Positions 1 through 8,618 of a stretch of 64,000 nt of DNA are shown here, one piece after another; the first letter of the stretch is position 1, and each line of letters starts with the position of its first letter. Origin of the DNA: Gracilariopsis chorda (Eukaryota; Rhodophyta; Florideophyceae; Gracilariales; Gracilariaceae); the NCBI GenBank assembly GCA_003194525.1, contig NBIV01000087.1, positions 221,059 to 285,058 of the forward strand. Reading direction: 5' to 3'. The position numbers and the translations under genes are program-made. The notes under the pieces were generated by a model. That model saw nothing but the letters and a program-made list of their open reading frames with translations. It made no database searches and had not been told where the DNA came from.

Positions 1-95
1 TGACCTGAGTGTTTTGTAAAGCTGGTTGAGTGCCTCGTTGCTCGTTGTACTACCGATTAGAATATATCCAGCGTCTTTGTCTGTTTCTTTCGCCA

Positions 96-542
96 TTAGG
101 GCAATGGTTGAATGAGTGGGCTTGATTCGATTGCATTATCGTGTTGCTGCTTCTGTTGTTCAGGTTGGCCGGATGGAACGAGCTGACCGAGTGTTTGATC
201 AATGTAGATACTCATGGTAACGGCGCTTTCGTCTGCGGACCCGTCTGTGACACTATGGGCAGATTTGGGATCGTCTTGACGATGGGTACGAGGTTCGAGA
301 AGAGGGCTCTGCGATGGGTTTAATGGTTCCTCCTGAGGAGTGAAGGCGTCGTCGGGGGTCGGGGATGAAAGCAAAGAATCGTTTGCTGCGGCGAGTTTCG
401 GGAGAAAGGCATCAAGGCGGGCCAGTAACGGAGATGGTTTGACGGCTTCTGTACGGGGGGTACCATCTGGTTCTGTTACTGTTAGCATTTGCCTCAGCGA
501 GTATGGTAGCTCACGCCCTTGCTGCGAAGGTTTTGAATTCAT
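96..542 (-). CDS. NOPCHAP1/DUF4598-like snoRNP assembly factor
   Basis: The 148-residue product carries the hallmark of the NOPCHAP1 (C12orf45, DUF4598) family: a run near residues 39-56 reading LLARLDAFLPKLAAAND, followed after an acidic, Ser/Pro-rich spacer by a hydrophobic-acidic patch near residue 110 (TMSIYIDQTLGQLVP). Family members link NOP58 to the R2TP chaperone during box C/D snoRNP assembly, so a nuclear or nucleolar role is expected; this is inferred from family resemblance, read by eye. The ATG at 542 opens a complete frame. A spliced 5' exon is also possible: ATG at 790 or 784, exon to 754, GTAAGT donor at 753-748, and an acceptor AG at 561-560. This joins in frame and adds 18 residues. 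The next gene is divergent. The C-terminal half is low complexity, so function rests on the short motif. Confidence 0.55.
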   Translation of the reverse strand: MNSKPSQQGRELPYSLRQMLTVTEPDGTPRTEAVKPSPLLARLDAFLPKLAAANDSLLSSPTPDDAFTPQEEPLNPSQSPLLEPRTHRQDDPKSAHSVTDGSADESAVTMSIYIDQTLGQLVPSGQPEQQKQQHDNAIESSPLIQPLP

Positions 543-1022
543 TGAGCGTGTTTTTTGTTCTGAGAGTGAGAGTTCGCGGTGAGGTGAGGTTGGGCGGATG
601 CGTAGTGGTGCGGCCTTGTCTTGCCCATAGTAGACTCATGGGGATTCGCCGCGATGCCTCGTCCGACGTTTGGCACACGATGTGCCATCATGACAACTTG
701 AGATTGTCACCTACTCTTATGCAGGTGTTGTAAGTGCGCAGCATGGCACTTACCCTTGCAGGATAAGGTCACAGAGTCAGACATCGCCATGAGCACAGCC
801 GTCGCTAAAGTTCACGTCATTGTCTTCGCTAACGGCGGGCTTCCATAGTTTGAAAAGCATACCATTATACTCCTTCTATCTCACGCAAGATATTTCTCAC
901 GATCACTACGCCCGTCGACGGAAACTTTGCCTTCAAGACCGGCCTCAATCCAACCACGCACTCCCAACTTCAAGAAAGGAACAGAGGGCAGCGAAGTGAT
1001 TTCTGGGTAAACCAAAGTTCAC
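543..1022. promoter_or_regulatory. Divergent intergenic region between the first two genes
   Basis: This 480-bp spacer separates a leftward and a rightward gene and must hold both promoters. On the minus strand it contains a GTAAGT donor (753-748) and a pyrimidine-rich acceptor (CTCTCAG ending at 560) that could splice a short first exon onto the left gene. I see no clear TATA box. Confidence 0.35.
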
Positions 1023-1343
1023 ATGGGACGCATAGCAATCGTGGCACACATGGCACTAGTCATGCTATTGCTTGCGCATAGCACTACAACAGCAAGCTCA
1101 GCGCAGATACAGTACGATCGACAACTGTTTCGAAAACCATCTTCACGGGATAGCGTTTTGCAACGAAAAGCAGAGGGAGATGCGGCGGGCGTCAATTCTT
1201 CTCTAGGTGAGGGTGAGGAAGAAGACAAACCAGTACCTAAGAAGAGCTTTCAATGGACGGAGAAACTGTTCGTGGCAGTCACTTGTGTTTTTGTAGCAAC
1301 TGTGGTCGTTTACTACGCGGTTTGGGGACGGGTTTGTTGTTGA
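1023..1343 (+). CDS. Small secreted/type I membrane protein, unknown
   Basis: The 106-residue product is built like a small single-pass membrane protein. Residues 1-27 form a signal peptide (hydrophobic core ALVMLLLAH, then a Thr/Ala/Ser-rich cleavage region). A hydrophilic segment of about 50 residues follows, with a Glu/Gly-rich acidic stretch near 60-70. A transmembrane helix runs from about 82 to 100, ending in a short Cys-Cys tail. The signal peptide plus C-terminal anchor suggests an ER or cell-surface protein with a lumenal middle. I do not recognise the family and assign no function. The frame could be fortuitous, but the ordered signal-spacer-anchor layout and the position at the head of the right-hand half of a divergent pair argue for a real gene. 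Confidence 0.5.
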   Translation: MGRIAIVAHMALVMLLLAHSTTTASSAQIQYDRQLFRKPSSRDSVLQRKAEGDAAGVNSSLGEGEEEDKPVPKKSFQWTEKLFVAVTCVFVATVVVYYAVWGRVCC

Positions 1344-4071
1344 ACTGCTGTTTTTGTCGAATGTTCTCTAAGAGCGAATCCTATTTACTGGATTGCTGTT
1401 AGATTGGTAACTTGGTGTAGAGCTCCGCGGCTTGTAAAACTTTTTCCAAGACTTGGTATATCAAAAGGCGACTTGCTTAGGTGACCCCTCGTCTTTGCCA
1501 ATGCATTAACTATCGTGGCAAAGCACGGGGCTGTCTTCACGCTTTGCCAGTGCTGACGTCCCACCAATACCATCGCATGAAAAGATTTGTACTCCGCACT
1601 AAGATACAACGCTGGTTGACGGAAGTTCCTTGCCAGGTGTTATCTTGTCGTCCACGCCAAATGTTGAGCTTCTTCCGCAACAGGAGCACACTCCTCTTCA
1701 CGTCTGTCAAAGTGACAACCCTACTGACGATCCCTGACCTGCGTTAGCGGCCTATCAAACTGAGTGATGCGTGGAACAATATCATTCATGTGGGGCACCA
1801 CATACAACTCGTGCCGAAAGCTTACGCTTTAGAACAAAAACGCCGCTTGTGCGCAGGGATACTTCTTGGTGTTTTGAAAAGAGAAAAAGGTTCCCTTTTC
1901 AGAAGATGCCTCCCCCTTAGCGCCACAGTGAATAACCTATTACAATGCCAGCACCCTCTAGTGGTTACAGTTATCAGCCAGCAAAGAAGTATTATAGGTC
2001 CATACTATCGGGTTGCCTTCACCACACCGAAAACCCCCGCGTTGCACAGAACTCAAGGAAGAATTTGTACAACTTTCGTATGGATGAACGGTCGAGGCGC
2101 CGCCGTGCGTAATGAACCAAGCAAAAGCCAGCGCCAAGGCTTTCTGAATACATTATAAAGTACGGAGATCCGTCAACAACGGAGATTGCTGCCGTCAGTA
2201 TAGAGATAACTTTCAGCGAAGATTGTTAATCATTTATACAGAAAAAGGCCGAAGACATTTAGTGAAACTGTGGCACTTGCAGATCACGTCCATGCGGAAC
2301 AGGGACAACCTGCGTCTCCGGTATCAGGAATGCATCTTCGGTGTTTACCTCATCACAGATTTTCGCCTTTCGACAAAGCTGTGATCCCACGATATCTTTG
2401 CCAACGTCTCGTTATTGACTCCTCACATTCCGCCTAAGTTCATACGCTCATAAGCACATAACCTTGCACTGGCTTCATAAACTGCCACAGATTCTCAATA
2501 GCGGCTTGTTTAAAAGATACCGAGTAGGCTACCTACAATTAACAAGAGAACCTGTCGCGTGTTTTCCGGACTCGGAGCTGAGCCCTAGACATATCTGTGC
2601 ACCACACGACAGGTGGATCAAGCCGCTTGCTGTTCAAAAAACAAAAGCGCTGATGTCAGCGCTGATGTCAGCGCTGCTGGTATGAAGCCACGTACTCATT
2701 TCCCTCAAGCGCCAAACACCCCATACTGTACAGGTTCAAGTTTGAACCACAATGCACAGCACTACGTCGGCAGCCGTCATTTTGGGTCATCAAGACTGCT
2801 TCAATGGCTTAGCCTGTAACGTTTGTCGTGCACACTACCGTTGGTAGTTCAGTTTGCGCAAGTATGATACGACGCGACGGGGAGATTTCTACGGAGGATA
2901 TCTGTACGTACAATCTCTTTTTGCGTAGCGGAAAAACTCTCGGAGCTGTTAAGGCTCGCGATACCACAACAAGAAGAGAAGAAGAAGGCTCGCGACCTTC
3001 ATCCGTCTAGTTATCTTGCTGAAGGTGTTTTTCAGACATTCAACCATTTTACCGTCCCTGATTCCCATGGCCTAAGGATATAAGGTTGAAGAGGCTCCAT
3101 GTATGAGACAACCGTTTGCCTGTTCAAAGGCTAGCAATGCTAACTATAGCTAGCGGCTAGAGGTCTAACCCACAGAAACTGGTACAAGCGTACCAAGGGT
3201 AGTCTAGAGGGGCCAACTCTGATGCAGAGCTTAACATAATGAAAACGCGTCAACTGTATGCCCATGTCGTATCTAGACATCGCGCTCCAGCTGATGAACT
3301 CCTCTTGACTGTCAGCGGCCGATAACGCATTAGGGAACCTTACCAACTCTACTAAGGATATGTACGAAGAGTAAAAGGTTTCGCCCAAAAGGTAAACACG
3401 CAGTAGCAAGGGCAGGTCGCAGATTGGTCTGTTGGAAGGCGAAACACGTGACTCGTCCTCCTGCAGCTGGATGCGTCAATCCAATCGTTCGTTCAGTTCA
3501 TTATTAGAAATATATTCTATTACCAAGGCCGCCACGGGTTATGGGTCACCCAGGCTACAGCACGTGAAACTCGTCAAATCCAGCGCAGTCTACAATGGAG
3601 CCTTTAGATGAGCTTAAAGCTCCGATCACATTCCACGCTCCCAAACAAAAAACAGAAAACGCAACTCTGCAACGGTCTCGTGACTGCGGTCTCCATCGCT
3701 CTACGAACGGTGTGTTCTTGCGAATAAAACACTATGCACGGCGATTGCGCTCCACTGGAAGTGCGACACAATTGCAGAATGCTGCCGTTGAGACATGTCC
3801 CGTATCGAAAACGCTTGGTAGATACGTCATTTCGCTTTGCCAACTGCGCCCCTGTTTGCCATCTCTGCGAGACCCGTTTTCCCGCCTAATTGTGGAAGCT
3901 CATACCACGTGCTACATACACGCATCCAAAAACACAAAATCTCGTCTTCAACCAAACCTCTACTAGACGCTTTACATCACTTGTATATACACCAGCGTCG
4001 TTATACATATCACAGAACACACACACATATATATATATATCCATCGTACAAAAAGAACAAAAATAAAAAGC
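1344..4071. other. Gene-poor intergenic stretch (2.7 kb)
   Basis: No reading frame here shows a recognisable domain or membrane segment; those present are short and compositionally random. Two small repeats stand out: a 12-bp tandem repeat (GCTGATGTCAGC-type) at 2,645-2,675, and a mixed (AC)n(AT)n microsatellite at about 4,016-4,040 just downstream of the SAPS gene. Untranslated regions of the flanking genes presumably occupy the ends. Confidence 0.5.
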
Positions 4072-6459
4072 CTATCCCAACACATCACCAAGGTCACCAA
4101 ATGCTGAGAACGAAGTCACGGCTTCAAATTCATCATCTCCCCCTTCGACAAACACATCATCAAAGCGACTTCGCAGCGATGAAACCGGCGCAACATATCC
4201 AAATCGATGAGCACTTTGCGATCGAACAAGATGTGCCCTACCACCACTGTTGTTTACACCTGATCGCCTACCAAACCCACTGCAAATAGATCCAGTCGAA
4301 GAAGACCGAGACAGAACGCCAAAAGCGCGCCCGATACTGCCGACAGGCTGCGCCGTTCGTCGCCTTGGTTTCGGTCCGCAAAGGGCCGTTTCCAGCGATA
4401 CAATAGGTGCCACAGTGCTCTCACAGAACTCTTCAAATCGTCTTTTCGATTCCGGAGCAACGCCCACATCAAGCTGCGGCCTGCCCTCGCTTTGCTGCAT
4501 GGCGAAGAAATGCTGCACGCAGCAGGCCATGTGGATCAGTGCAGAAAGGTAAGGAGCTTCCTGAGCCTTGCGAGGGCAATTCCATGCTTTATCTCCCTGA
4601 TGCGCTCTCCACACATGTACAATACGATCCATCAAGTTGCAACGAATCAACCAGTGATAAACAGAAGCCTTGGTAGTCTTTGGCGACAACAATCCAGATT
4701 CCACCCCTCTGCAAACCACGTGTTGTATCAAAGAGTTTCGCGGATGCAACATCATAATCTTAAACGCAATTTCTCCAAAGCGCTGCTTATCAATGAAGTG
4801 CATCAGCTTTTCACTGCACACGCGCATACAAGTTACAAACAATTCCAGAATTCCTAGTCGCACACCGGACTGACCGTCATCGCGGTTCACAATGTCGATC
4901 AACACGCCAAGCAAGCAACGTAAGATAGGTTCCAGTTCAGCTTCCAACGCGCTTGTATCCAGCGCAGGCGGTTGTCCAGTGACACTGGCCACCCTTCTTT
5001 CTGCATCCTCTTCCACGCACTCAAGCAATTGAATGGTCAGGGATAGGGCGTTTTCCAGGATTGTAGTCTTGAATCCGTTTGTCTCGCGGAAGAGTTCAAT
5101 ACCCGAGCTGAGGATGAGCGCAATGGTGCTAGCGGTGTCAGCATTTCCGAAAACATGAAGATACTGACAAGCGGGCATGGAGCTGTTAATGCGCACAGCG
5201 CGCAAGGTCTTCTTGACGAGGTTAGCATATACTTGAGTTACATTAAACGCCAGTTGTTCAGCTTTGGTGACTTGCTCGGCATTCGGAGTGTCCAGATGGT
5301 TGACATGGTCACCAACGGTTGCGGAATAAATGGTCTGGGTGCCGGATACAAAGGCATTTGCCAAACAGTGGTAGATCTTTGCCGATGCGAGCAAGCTAAC
5401 GGCGTTGGTCATAGGCAGGTCAAAGGAGGCATTGCAGTGGTCCATCAACAGTACGTCATCGACGCAACGGTCCGGAATTAGCGCGGCGAACAACGGGGGC
5501 ACGGAGCCGATGTGCAGCATGTCCACAAGAGCCGGCAAAAAAGAAGGTCGTTCGCGCATTTGTTGCAGCAAGGCCTCCGGGTTGGTTCCCAAGTAGGACA
5601 CGAGTATCTGGACGACGTTGCCGACAATGATTGGATTATCACAAGCGAGTTGCGACGGGGTTGGCTCAGCGGTGGTGGGTGCATGTGGTGCATCAAGCAG
5701 AGGCACTTGGCCGTCCAGAAAAGACAGTAAGTGAGACACGAGAGTGTTTGAGGCGATGAAGGCGTCTCGAATGTTCATGGTACCATTGGCCAGAATAGTT
5801 GTGGTGATGTAAGGATAGCGATAGGCCCTTCGAACATCGCGGATGACGGGGGAGGACTTTGCAGAGATATCGGCCAGAAGATAGAGTAAAGTAGTGAGAG
5901 CGCGTGGCTGAGCCAGGGCATCGCACACGGTATTGCTGGTTCGCAGCGGGATTTGTTCAACCAGCCCGTCCAGATGGTCGAACAAATAGCGCAGGCGGTT
6001 GGCCAAAGCTTGATAGTCAATTTGATGATTGGGCGGTTGGTGGTGCAGAAAATTGTGTAGTACCGGAAGAAATTGGGCGCGGGTTACGTTTGTGAGAGGC
6101 GGGGAAGGGGGTGGAGCGGTGATGCAAGGTTGGTCCTCTGCGCCAGATGGTGAGGTTTGCGGATGTTGCGGTTGTTGGGAGGGCTGGAGGGGGGGTTTGA
6201 GATGCGATGGGGCGTTTTTGGTAGCGGGGTGATCGGAAGGGATTGGGGCATGGTTGTTGGAGTGTGAAGGGGTTGGATTGGGCTTGGTGGAGCGGGGCTG
6301 CGGGGCTTCATCCGATGCGGTAAGATCGACGGAGGTGGGGGAAGGGAAGAAAGCGGGAATTGTGGTTGTGGATGAGGGAGGAGTTGGCAGGGGGGAAGGC
6401 GCAGCCAAGGGGTGGGCGGAGGCGGGGGGGAGGGGTGGTCTGGTGGAGGGCTCATCCAT
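4072..6459 (-). CDS. SAPS-domain protein (PP6 regulatory subunit-like)
   Basis: The 795-residue product has a Pro/Ser/Thr-rich disordered head (1-135) and then a helical, leucine-rich body (about 140-650). Near 505-580 the body contains the pattern typical of SAPS proteins (yeast SAP185/SAP190, animal PPP6R): an acidic region, then GVRLGILELFVTCM at about 532-545 and a following 'HPRNSLIQHVV' block at 572-582, equivalent to the family's RLGVLDLLLDLFF...NNFLHTQVE segment. SAPS proteins bind Sit4/PP6-type phosphatase catalytic subunits and link them to growth and cell-cycle control in the cytoplasm. The tail is Ser/Arg-rich with RSSSTGS-like phosphorylatable stretches. The start at 6,459 is the first ATG after a pyrimidine-rich region. 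There is no internal stop and no need for introns. Family assignment is by pattern only; another armadillo-like scaffold is possible. Confidence 0.55.
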   Translation of the reverse strand: MDEPSTRPPLPPASAHPLAAPSPLPTPPSSTTTIPAFFPSPTSVDLTASDEAPQPRSTKPNPTPSHSNNHAPIPSDHPATKNAPSHLKPPLQPSQQPQHPQTSPSGAEDQPCITAPPPSPPLTNVTRAQFLPVLHNFLHHQPPNHQIDYQALANRLRYLFDHLDGLVEQIPLRTSNTVCDALAQPRALTTLLYLLADISAKSSPVIRDVRRAYRYPYITTTILANGTMNIRDAFIASNTLVSHLLSFLDGQVPLLDAPHAPTTAEPTPSQLACDNPIIVGNVVQILVSYLGTNPEALLQQMRERPSFLPALVDMLHIGSVPPLFAALIPDRCVDDVLLMDHCNASFDLPMTNAVSLLASAKIYHCLANAFVSGTQTIYSATVGDHVNHLDTPNAEQVTKAEQLAFNVTQVYANLVKKTLRAVRINSSMPACQYLHVFGNADTASTIALILSSGIELFRETNGFKTTILENALSLTIQLLECVEEDAERRVASVTGQPPALDTSALEAELEPILRCLLGVLIDIVNRDDGQSGVRLGILELFVTCMRVCSEKLMHFIDKQRFGEIAFKIMMLHPRNSLIQHVVCRGVESGLLSPKTTKASVYHWLIRCNLMDRIVHVWRAHQGDKAWNCPRKAQEAPYLSALIHMACCVQHFFAMQQSEGRPQLDVGVAPESKRRFEEFCESTVAPIVSLETALCGPKPRRRTAQPVGSIGRAFGVLSRSSSTGSICSGFGRRSGVNNSGGRAHLVRSQSAHRFGYVAPVSSLRSRFDDVFVEGGDDEFEAVTSFSAFGDLGDVLG

Positions 6460-6790
6460 TGATAGGGGTTGGGGGGAAGAAGGGAGGGGAGTGGGGTTTG
6501 GTGTCAGAGGCGGGGCATGGTCGCAACGGGGGAGAAGGTGTGGGGGGGGAGTGGTGGGGTAGGGGAGAATTGGGGAGAAAAGTGGAAGCAGATGGAGAGG
6601 AGTGGGAAGCGGGAAGAGGGGGGAGGGGTCTGAAAGGGGGTGTGTGTGTGTAGTGTGCGCTTTTTAATGGATGGAAGGAAGTGGGTGAGGGAGTTGGGGG
6701 TGGGGGGGGAGGGGGGAGGGCGGACTGTCGAGAAAGGAGGGCGGGAAGAGGGGAAGGAGTTGGACTTTTTTTTAGGTTGGAGACCGGGGT
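6460..6790 (-). promoter_or_regulatory. Strand-skewed homopurine tract upstream of the SAPS gene
   Basis: About 330 bp upstream of the SAPS start is almost pure G/A on the plus strand, so it is C/T-rich on the coding strand. It has many runs of three or more G. It is likely the 5' UTR/core promoter of the SAPS gene. Such tracts can form triplex or G-quadruplex structures. Confidence 0.35.
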
Positions 6791-7032
6791 AATTTAGAGG
6801 ACGCGGAGCACTCGCTGAGGGCGGGTGTTGAAATTTTTGGTGGGGGCGGGCGAGGGGCGGCAAGGGCGGGGGCGACATGCGCGCGCATGCGCGGACACGC
6901 GGAGCGAGGCGCGCGCCGTTCATTGGATGTGCGAGTGCGAGCAGCGCGACACGTGCGGCTCGCGCCGCTCGCTGCAGTCGACGGCTGTCAGCCCGGCGCC
7001 TTGCTGTAAGAAGGCGCCCGTGCGTGGCGCGC

Positions 7033-7615
7033 TCATACAAAGCGCAGCTGTGCGCCACGCAGGCGCAGCCACAGAGTGCCTCGAGCCGAGCGCAGTCTGC
7101 GCGGGGGGTGGCGCGCGAGGCGGGCGAGCGAACGCAGGGCGTGTCGGAGGCGTGCAGACGCCGTTCGGTCAGTTTCTCGCGGCTCGTTTGCGTGGCGCCG
7201 CGCTTCGACGCGATGCGGAGGGCGTTGTACTTACCGGTGGCGGTCGAGGCGCCAGTCGTAGCGCTCCAGCACGCCCACGTGAACGACGTCGCGCACCTTC
7301 ACGCGCACGCGCTGCCCGCTCAGTCCCGAGTGCGCGTCGTCGTCGGCTGCGACGTGCTGCGTCGCCGCGGCGCGACGCGCCTTGCCGCCGCGCCCGTGCC
7401 GGTCAACGCTGCCAATGCGCCCGCGCCCGCGCCAGCGCCGTAGCGCGCCGATGCGCTTGCTGCACGCCAGGCTGCAGAACTTTCCCTGTCCGAAACTGAC
7501 CGTGCGCGTTAGTCAACGTGCGCGTTAGTCAACGTGCTTTGCTCGCCTTTGCCGCCGCGCCGCCAACTTACCGCCCGTCGTGCTCTCGCTCGCACAGCTC
7601 GCAGCGTCGGGTCAT
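7033..7615 (-). CDS. Small spliced FCS-type zinc-finger/Tudor-like protein
   Basis: I reconstruct three exons: 7,615-7,572, 7,495-7,235 and 7,096-7,033, totalling 369 nt (122 residues and a TGA stop). Both donors are perfect GTAAGT (7,571-7,566 and 7,234-7,229). Acceptors are GGTCAG (7,501-7,496) and GCGCAG (7,102-7,097). Phases agree throughout and neither intron reads through in frame. The product has Cys at 5, 8, 22 and 26 arranged as CELC...KFCSLAC, an FCS-type zinc finger. A basic Arg/Gly-rich linker follows. The C-terminus resembles a Tudor or L3MBTL-like strand pattern: VRVKV, VGVLERYD, then TLWLRL and LRFV. Such proteins usually bind nucleic acid or histone tails in the nucleus, so a chromatin role is inferred. 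Intron 1 carries two TTGACTAAC branch-point-like motifs. The start ATG is uncertain, because the frame is open a little further upstream. The gene sits just upstream of, and parallel to, the SAPS gene. Confidence 0.5.
7501..7537. repeat. 16-bp tandem repeat inside a putative intron
   Basis: A 16-bp unit is repeated twice with a partial third copy. On the minus strand each unit contributes a TTGACTAAC motif, so the proposed intron has two candidate branch points just before its acceptor. Confidence 0.7.
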
Positions 7616-7639
7616 GGCGCCGACCTTTGATGAACAGCG

Positions 7640-8530
7640 TGCAACAACAAGCGACAGCCGCCGCCAGCAGCGGCGCCGTCTCCTTTAAGAGCGCCACCGA
7701 AGCGAAACAAGCGCCAGCAGCGGCGCCGTCTGTTTCAAGAGCGCAACCGAAGCGAAACAAGCGCCAGCAGCGGCGCCGTCTGTTTCAAGAGCGCAACCGA
7801 AGCGAAACAAGCGCCAGCAGCAGCGCCGTCTGTTTCAAGAGCGCAACCGAAGCGAAACAAGCGCCAGCAGCAGCGCCGTCTGTTTCAAGAGCGCAACCGA
7901 AGCGAAACAAGCGCGAGCAGCAGTGCCGCCTCCTTTAAGAGCACCACCGAAGCGAAACAAGCGCCAGCAGCGGCGCCGTCTGTTTTAAGAGCGCAACCGA
8001 AGCGAAACAAGCGCCAGCAGCAGCGCCGTCTCCTTCAAGAGCGCCACCAAAGCGAAACAAGCGCCAGCAGCGGCGGCGCCGTCTCCTTCAAGAGCGCCAT
8101 CGAAGCGAAACAAGCGCGAGCAGCGGCGCCGTCTCCTTTAAGAGCGCAACCGAAGCGAAACAAGCGCCAGCAGCAGCGCCGTCTCCTTTAAGAGCGCCAC
8201 CGAAGCGGAACAAGCGCCAGCAGCAGCGCCGTCTGTTTTAAGAGAGCAACCGAAGCGAAACAAGCGCCAGCAGCAGCGCCGTCTCCTTTAAGAGCGCAAC
8301 CGAAGCGAAACAAGCGCCAGCAGCAGCGCCGTCTCCTTCAAGAGCGCCACCAAAGCGAAACAAGCGCCAGCAGCGGCGGCGCCGTCTCCTTCAAGAGCGC
8401 CATCGAAGCGAAACAAACGCGAGCAGCGGCGCCGTCTCCTTTAAGAGCGCAACCGAAGCGAAACAAGCGCCAGCAGCAGCGCCGTCTCCTTCAAGAGCGC
8501 CGCCAAAGCGAAACAAGCGCCCGCAGCGCG
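7640..8530. repeat. 50-bp minisatellite, about 17 copies
   Basis: A unit of 50 bp containing AAGCGAAACAAGCG, a CAGCAGC...GCCGTC segment and a CTTTAAGAGCGC-like end recurs from about 7,640 to 8,530. The AGCGAAACAA landmark appears at 7,701, 7,751, 7,801, 7,851, 7,901, 7,951, 8,001, 8,051, 8,104, 8,154, and so on. Two units are 53 bp because of an extra CGG. Variants follow a higher-order pattern: the block around 8,031-8,190 recurs around 8,331-8,490, offset by 303 bp. The 50-bp unit is not a multiple of three, so long frames through it are unlikely to be genes. It lies between the zinc-finger gene's 5' end and the 3' end of the glycosyltransferase gene. Confidence 0.9.
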
Positions 8531-8618
8531 CGCCTTTCGCTTCGCCACACAACCAGCGCTTTCGCTTCGCCCAACAAACGACGCTTCCGCCTCGGCAGTC
8601 GCGAGGCCGCCCGCCGCC

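Noticed and set aside
6825..7499. Long plus-strand frames in very GC-rich sequence
   Set aside because: They are Arg/Ala-rich shadows opposite the proposed spliced minus-strand gene; GC-rich DNA has few stop codons.
7534..7938. Frame through the minisatellite encoding a repetitive Ala/Lys/Arg peptide
   Set aside because: The repeat unit is 50 bp, so the frame changes each copy; there is no signal of selection for protein.
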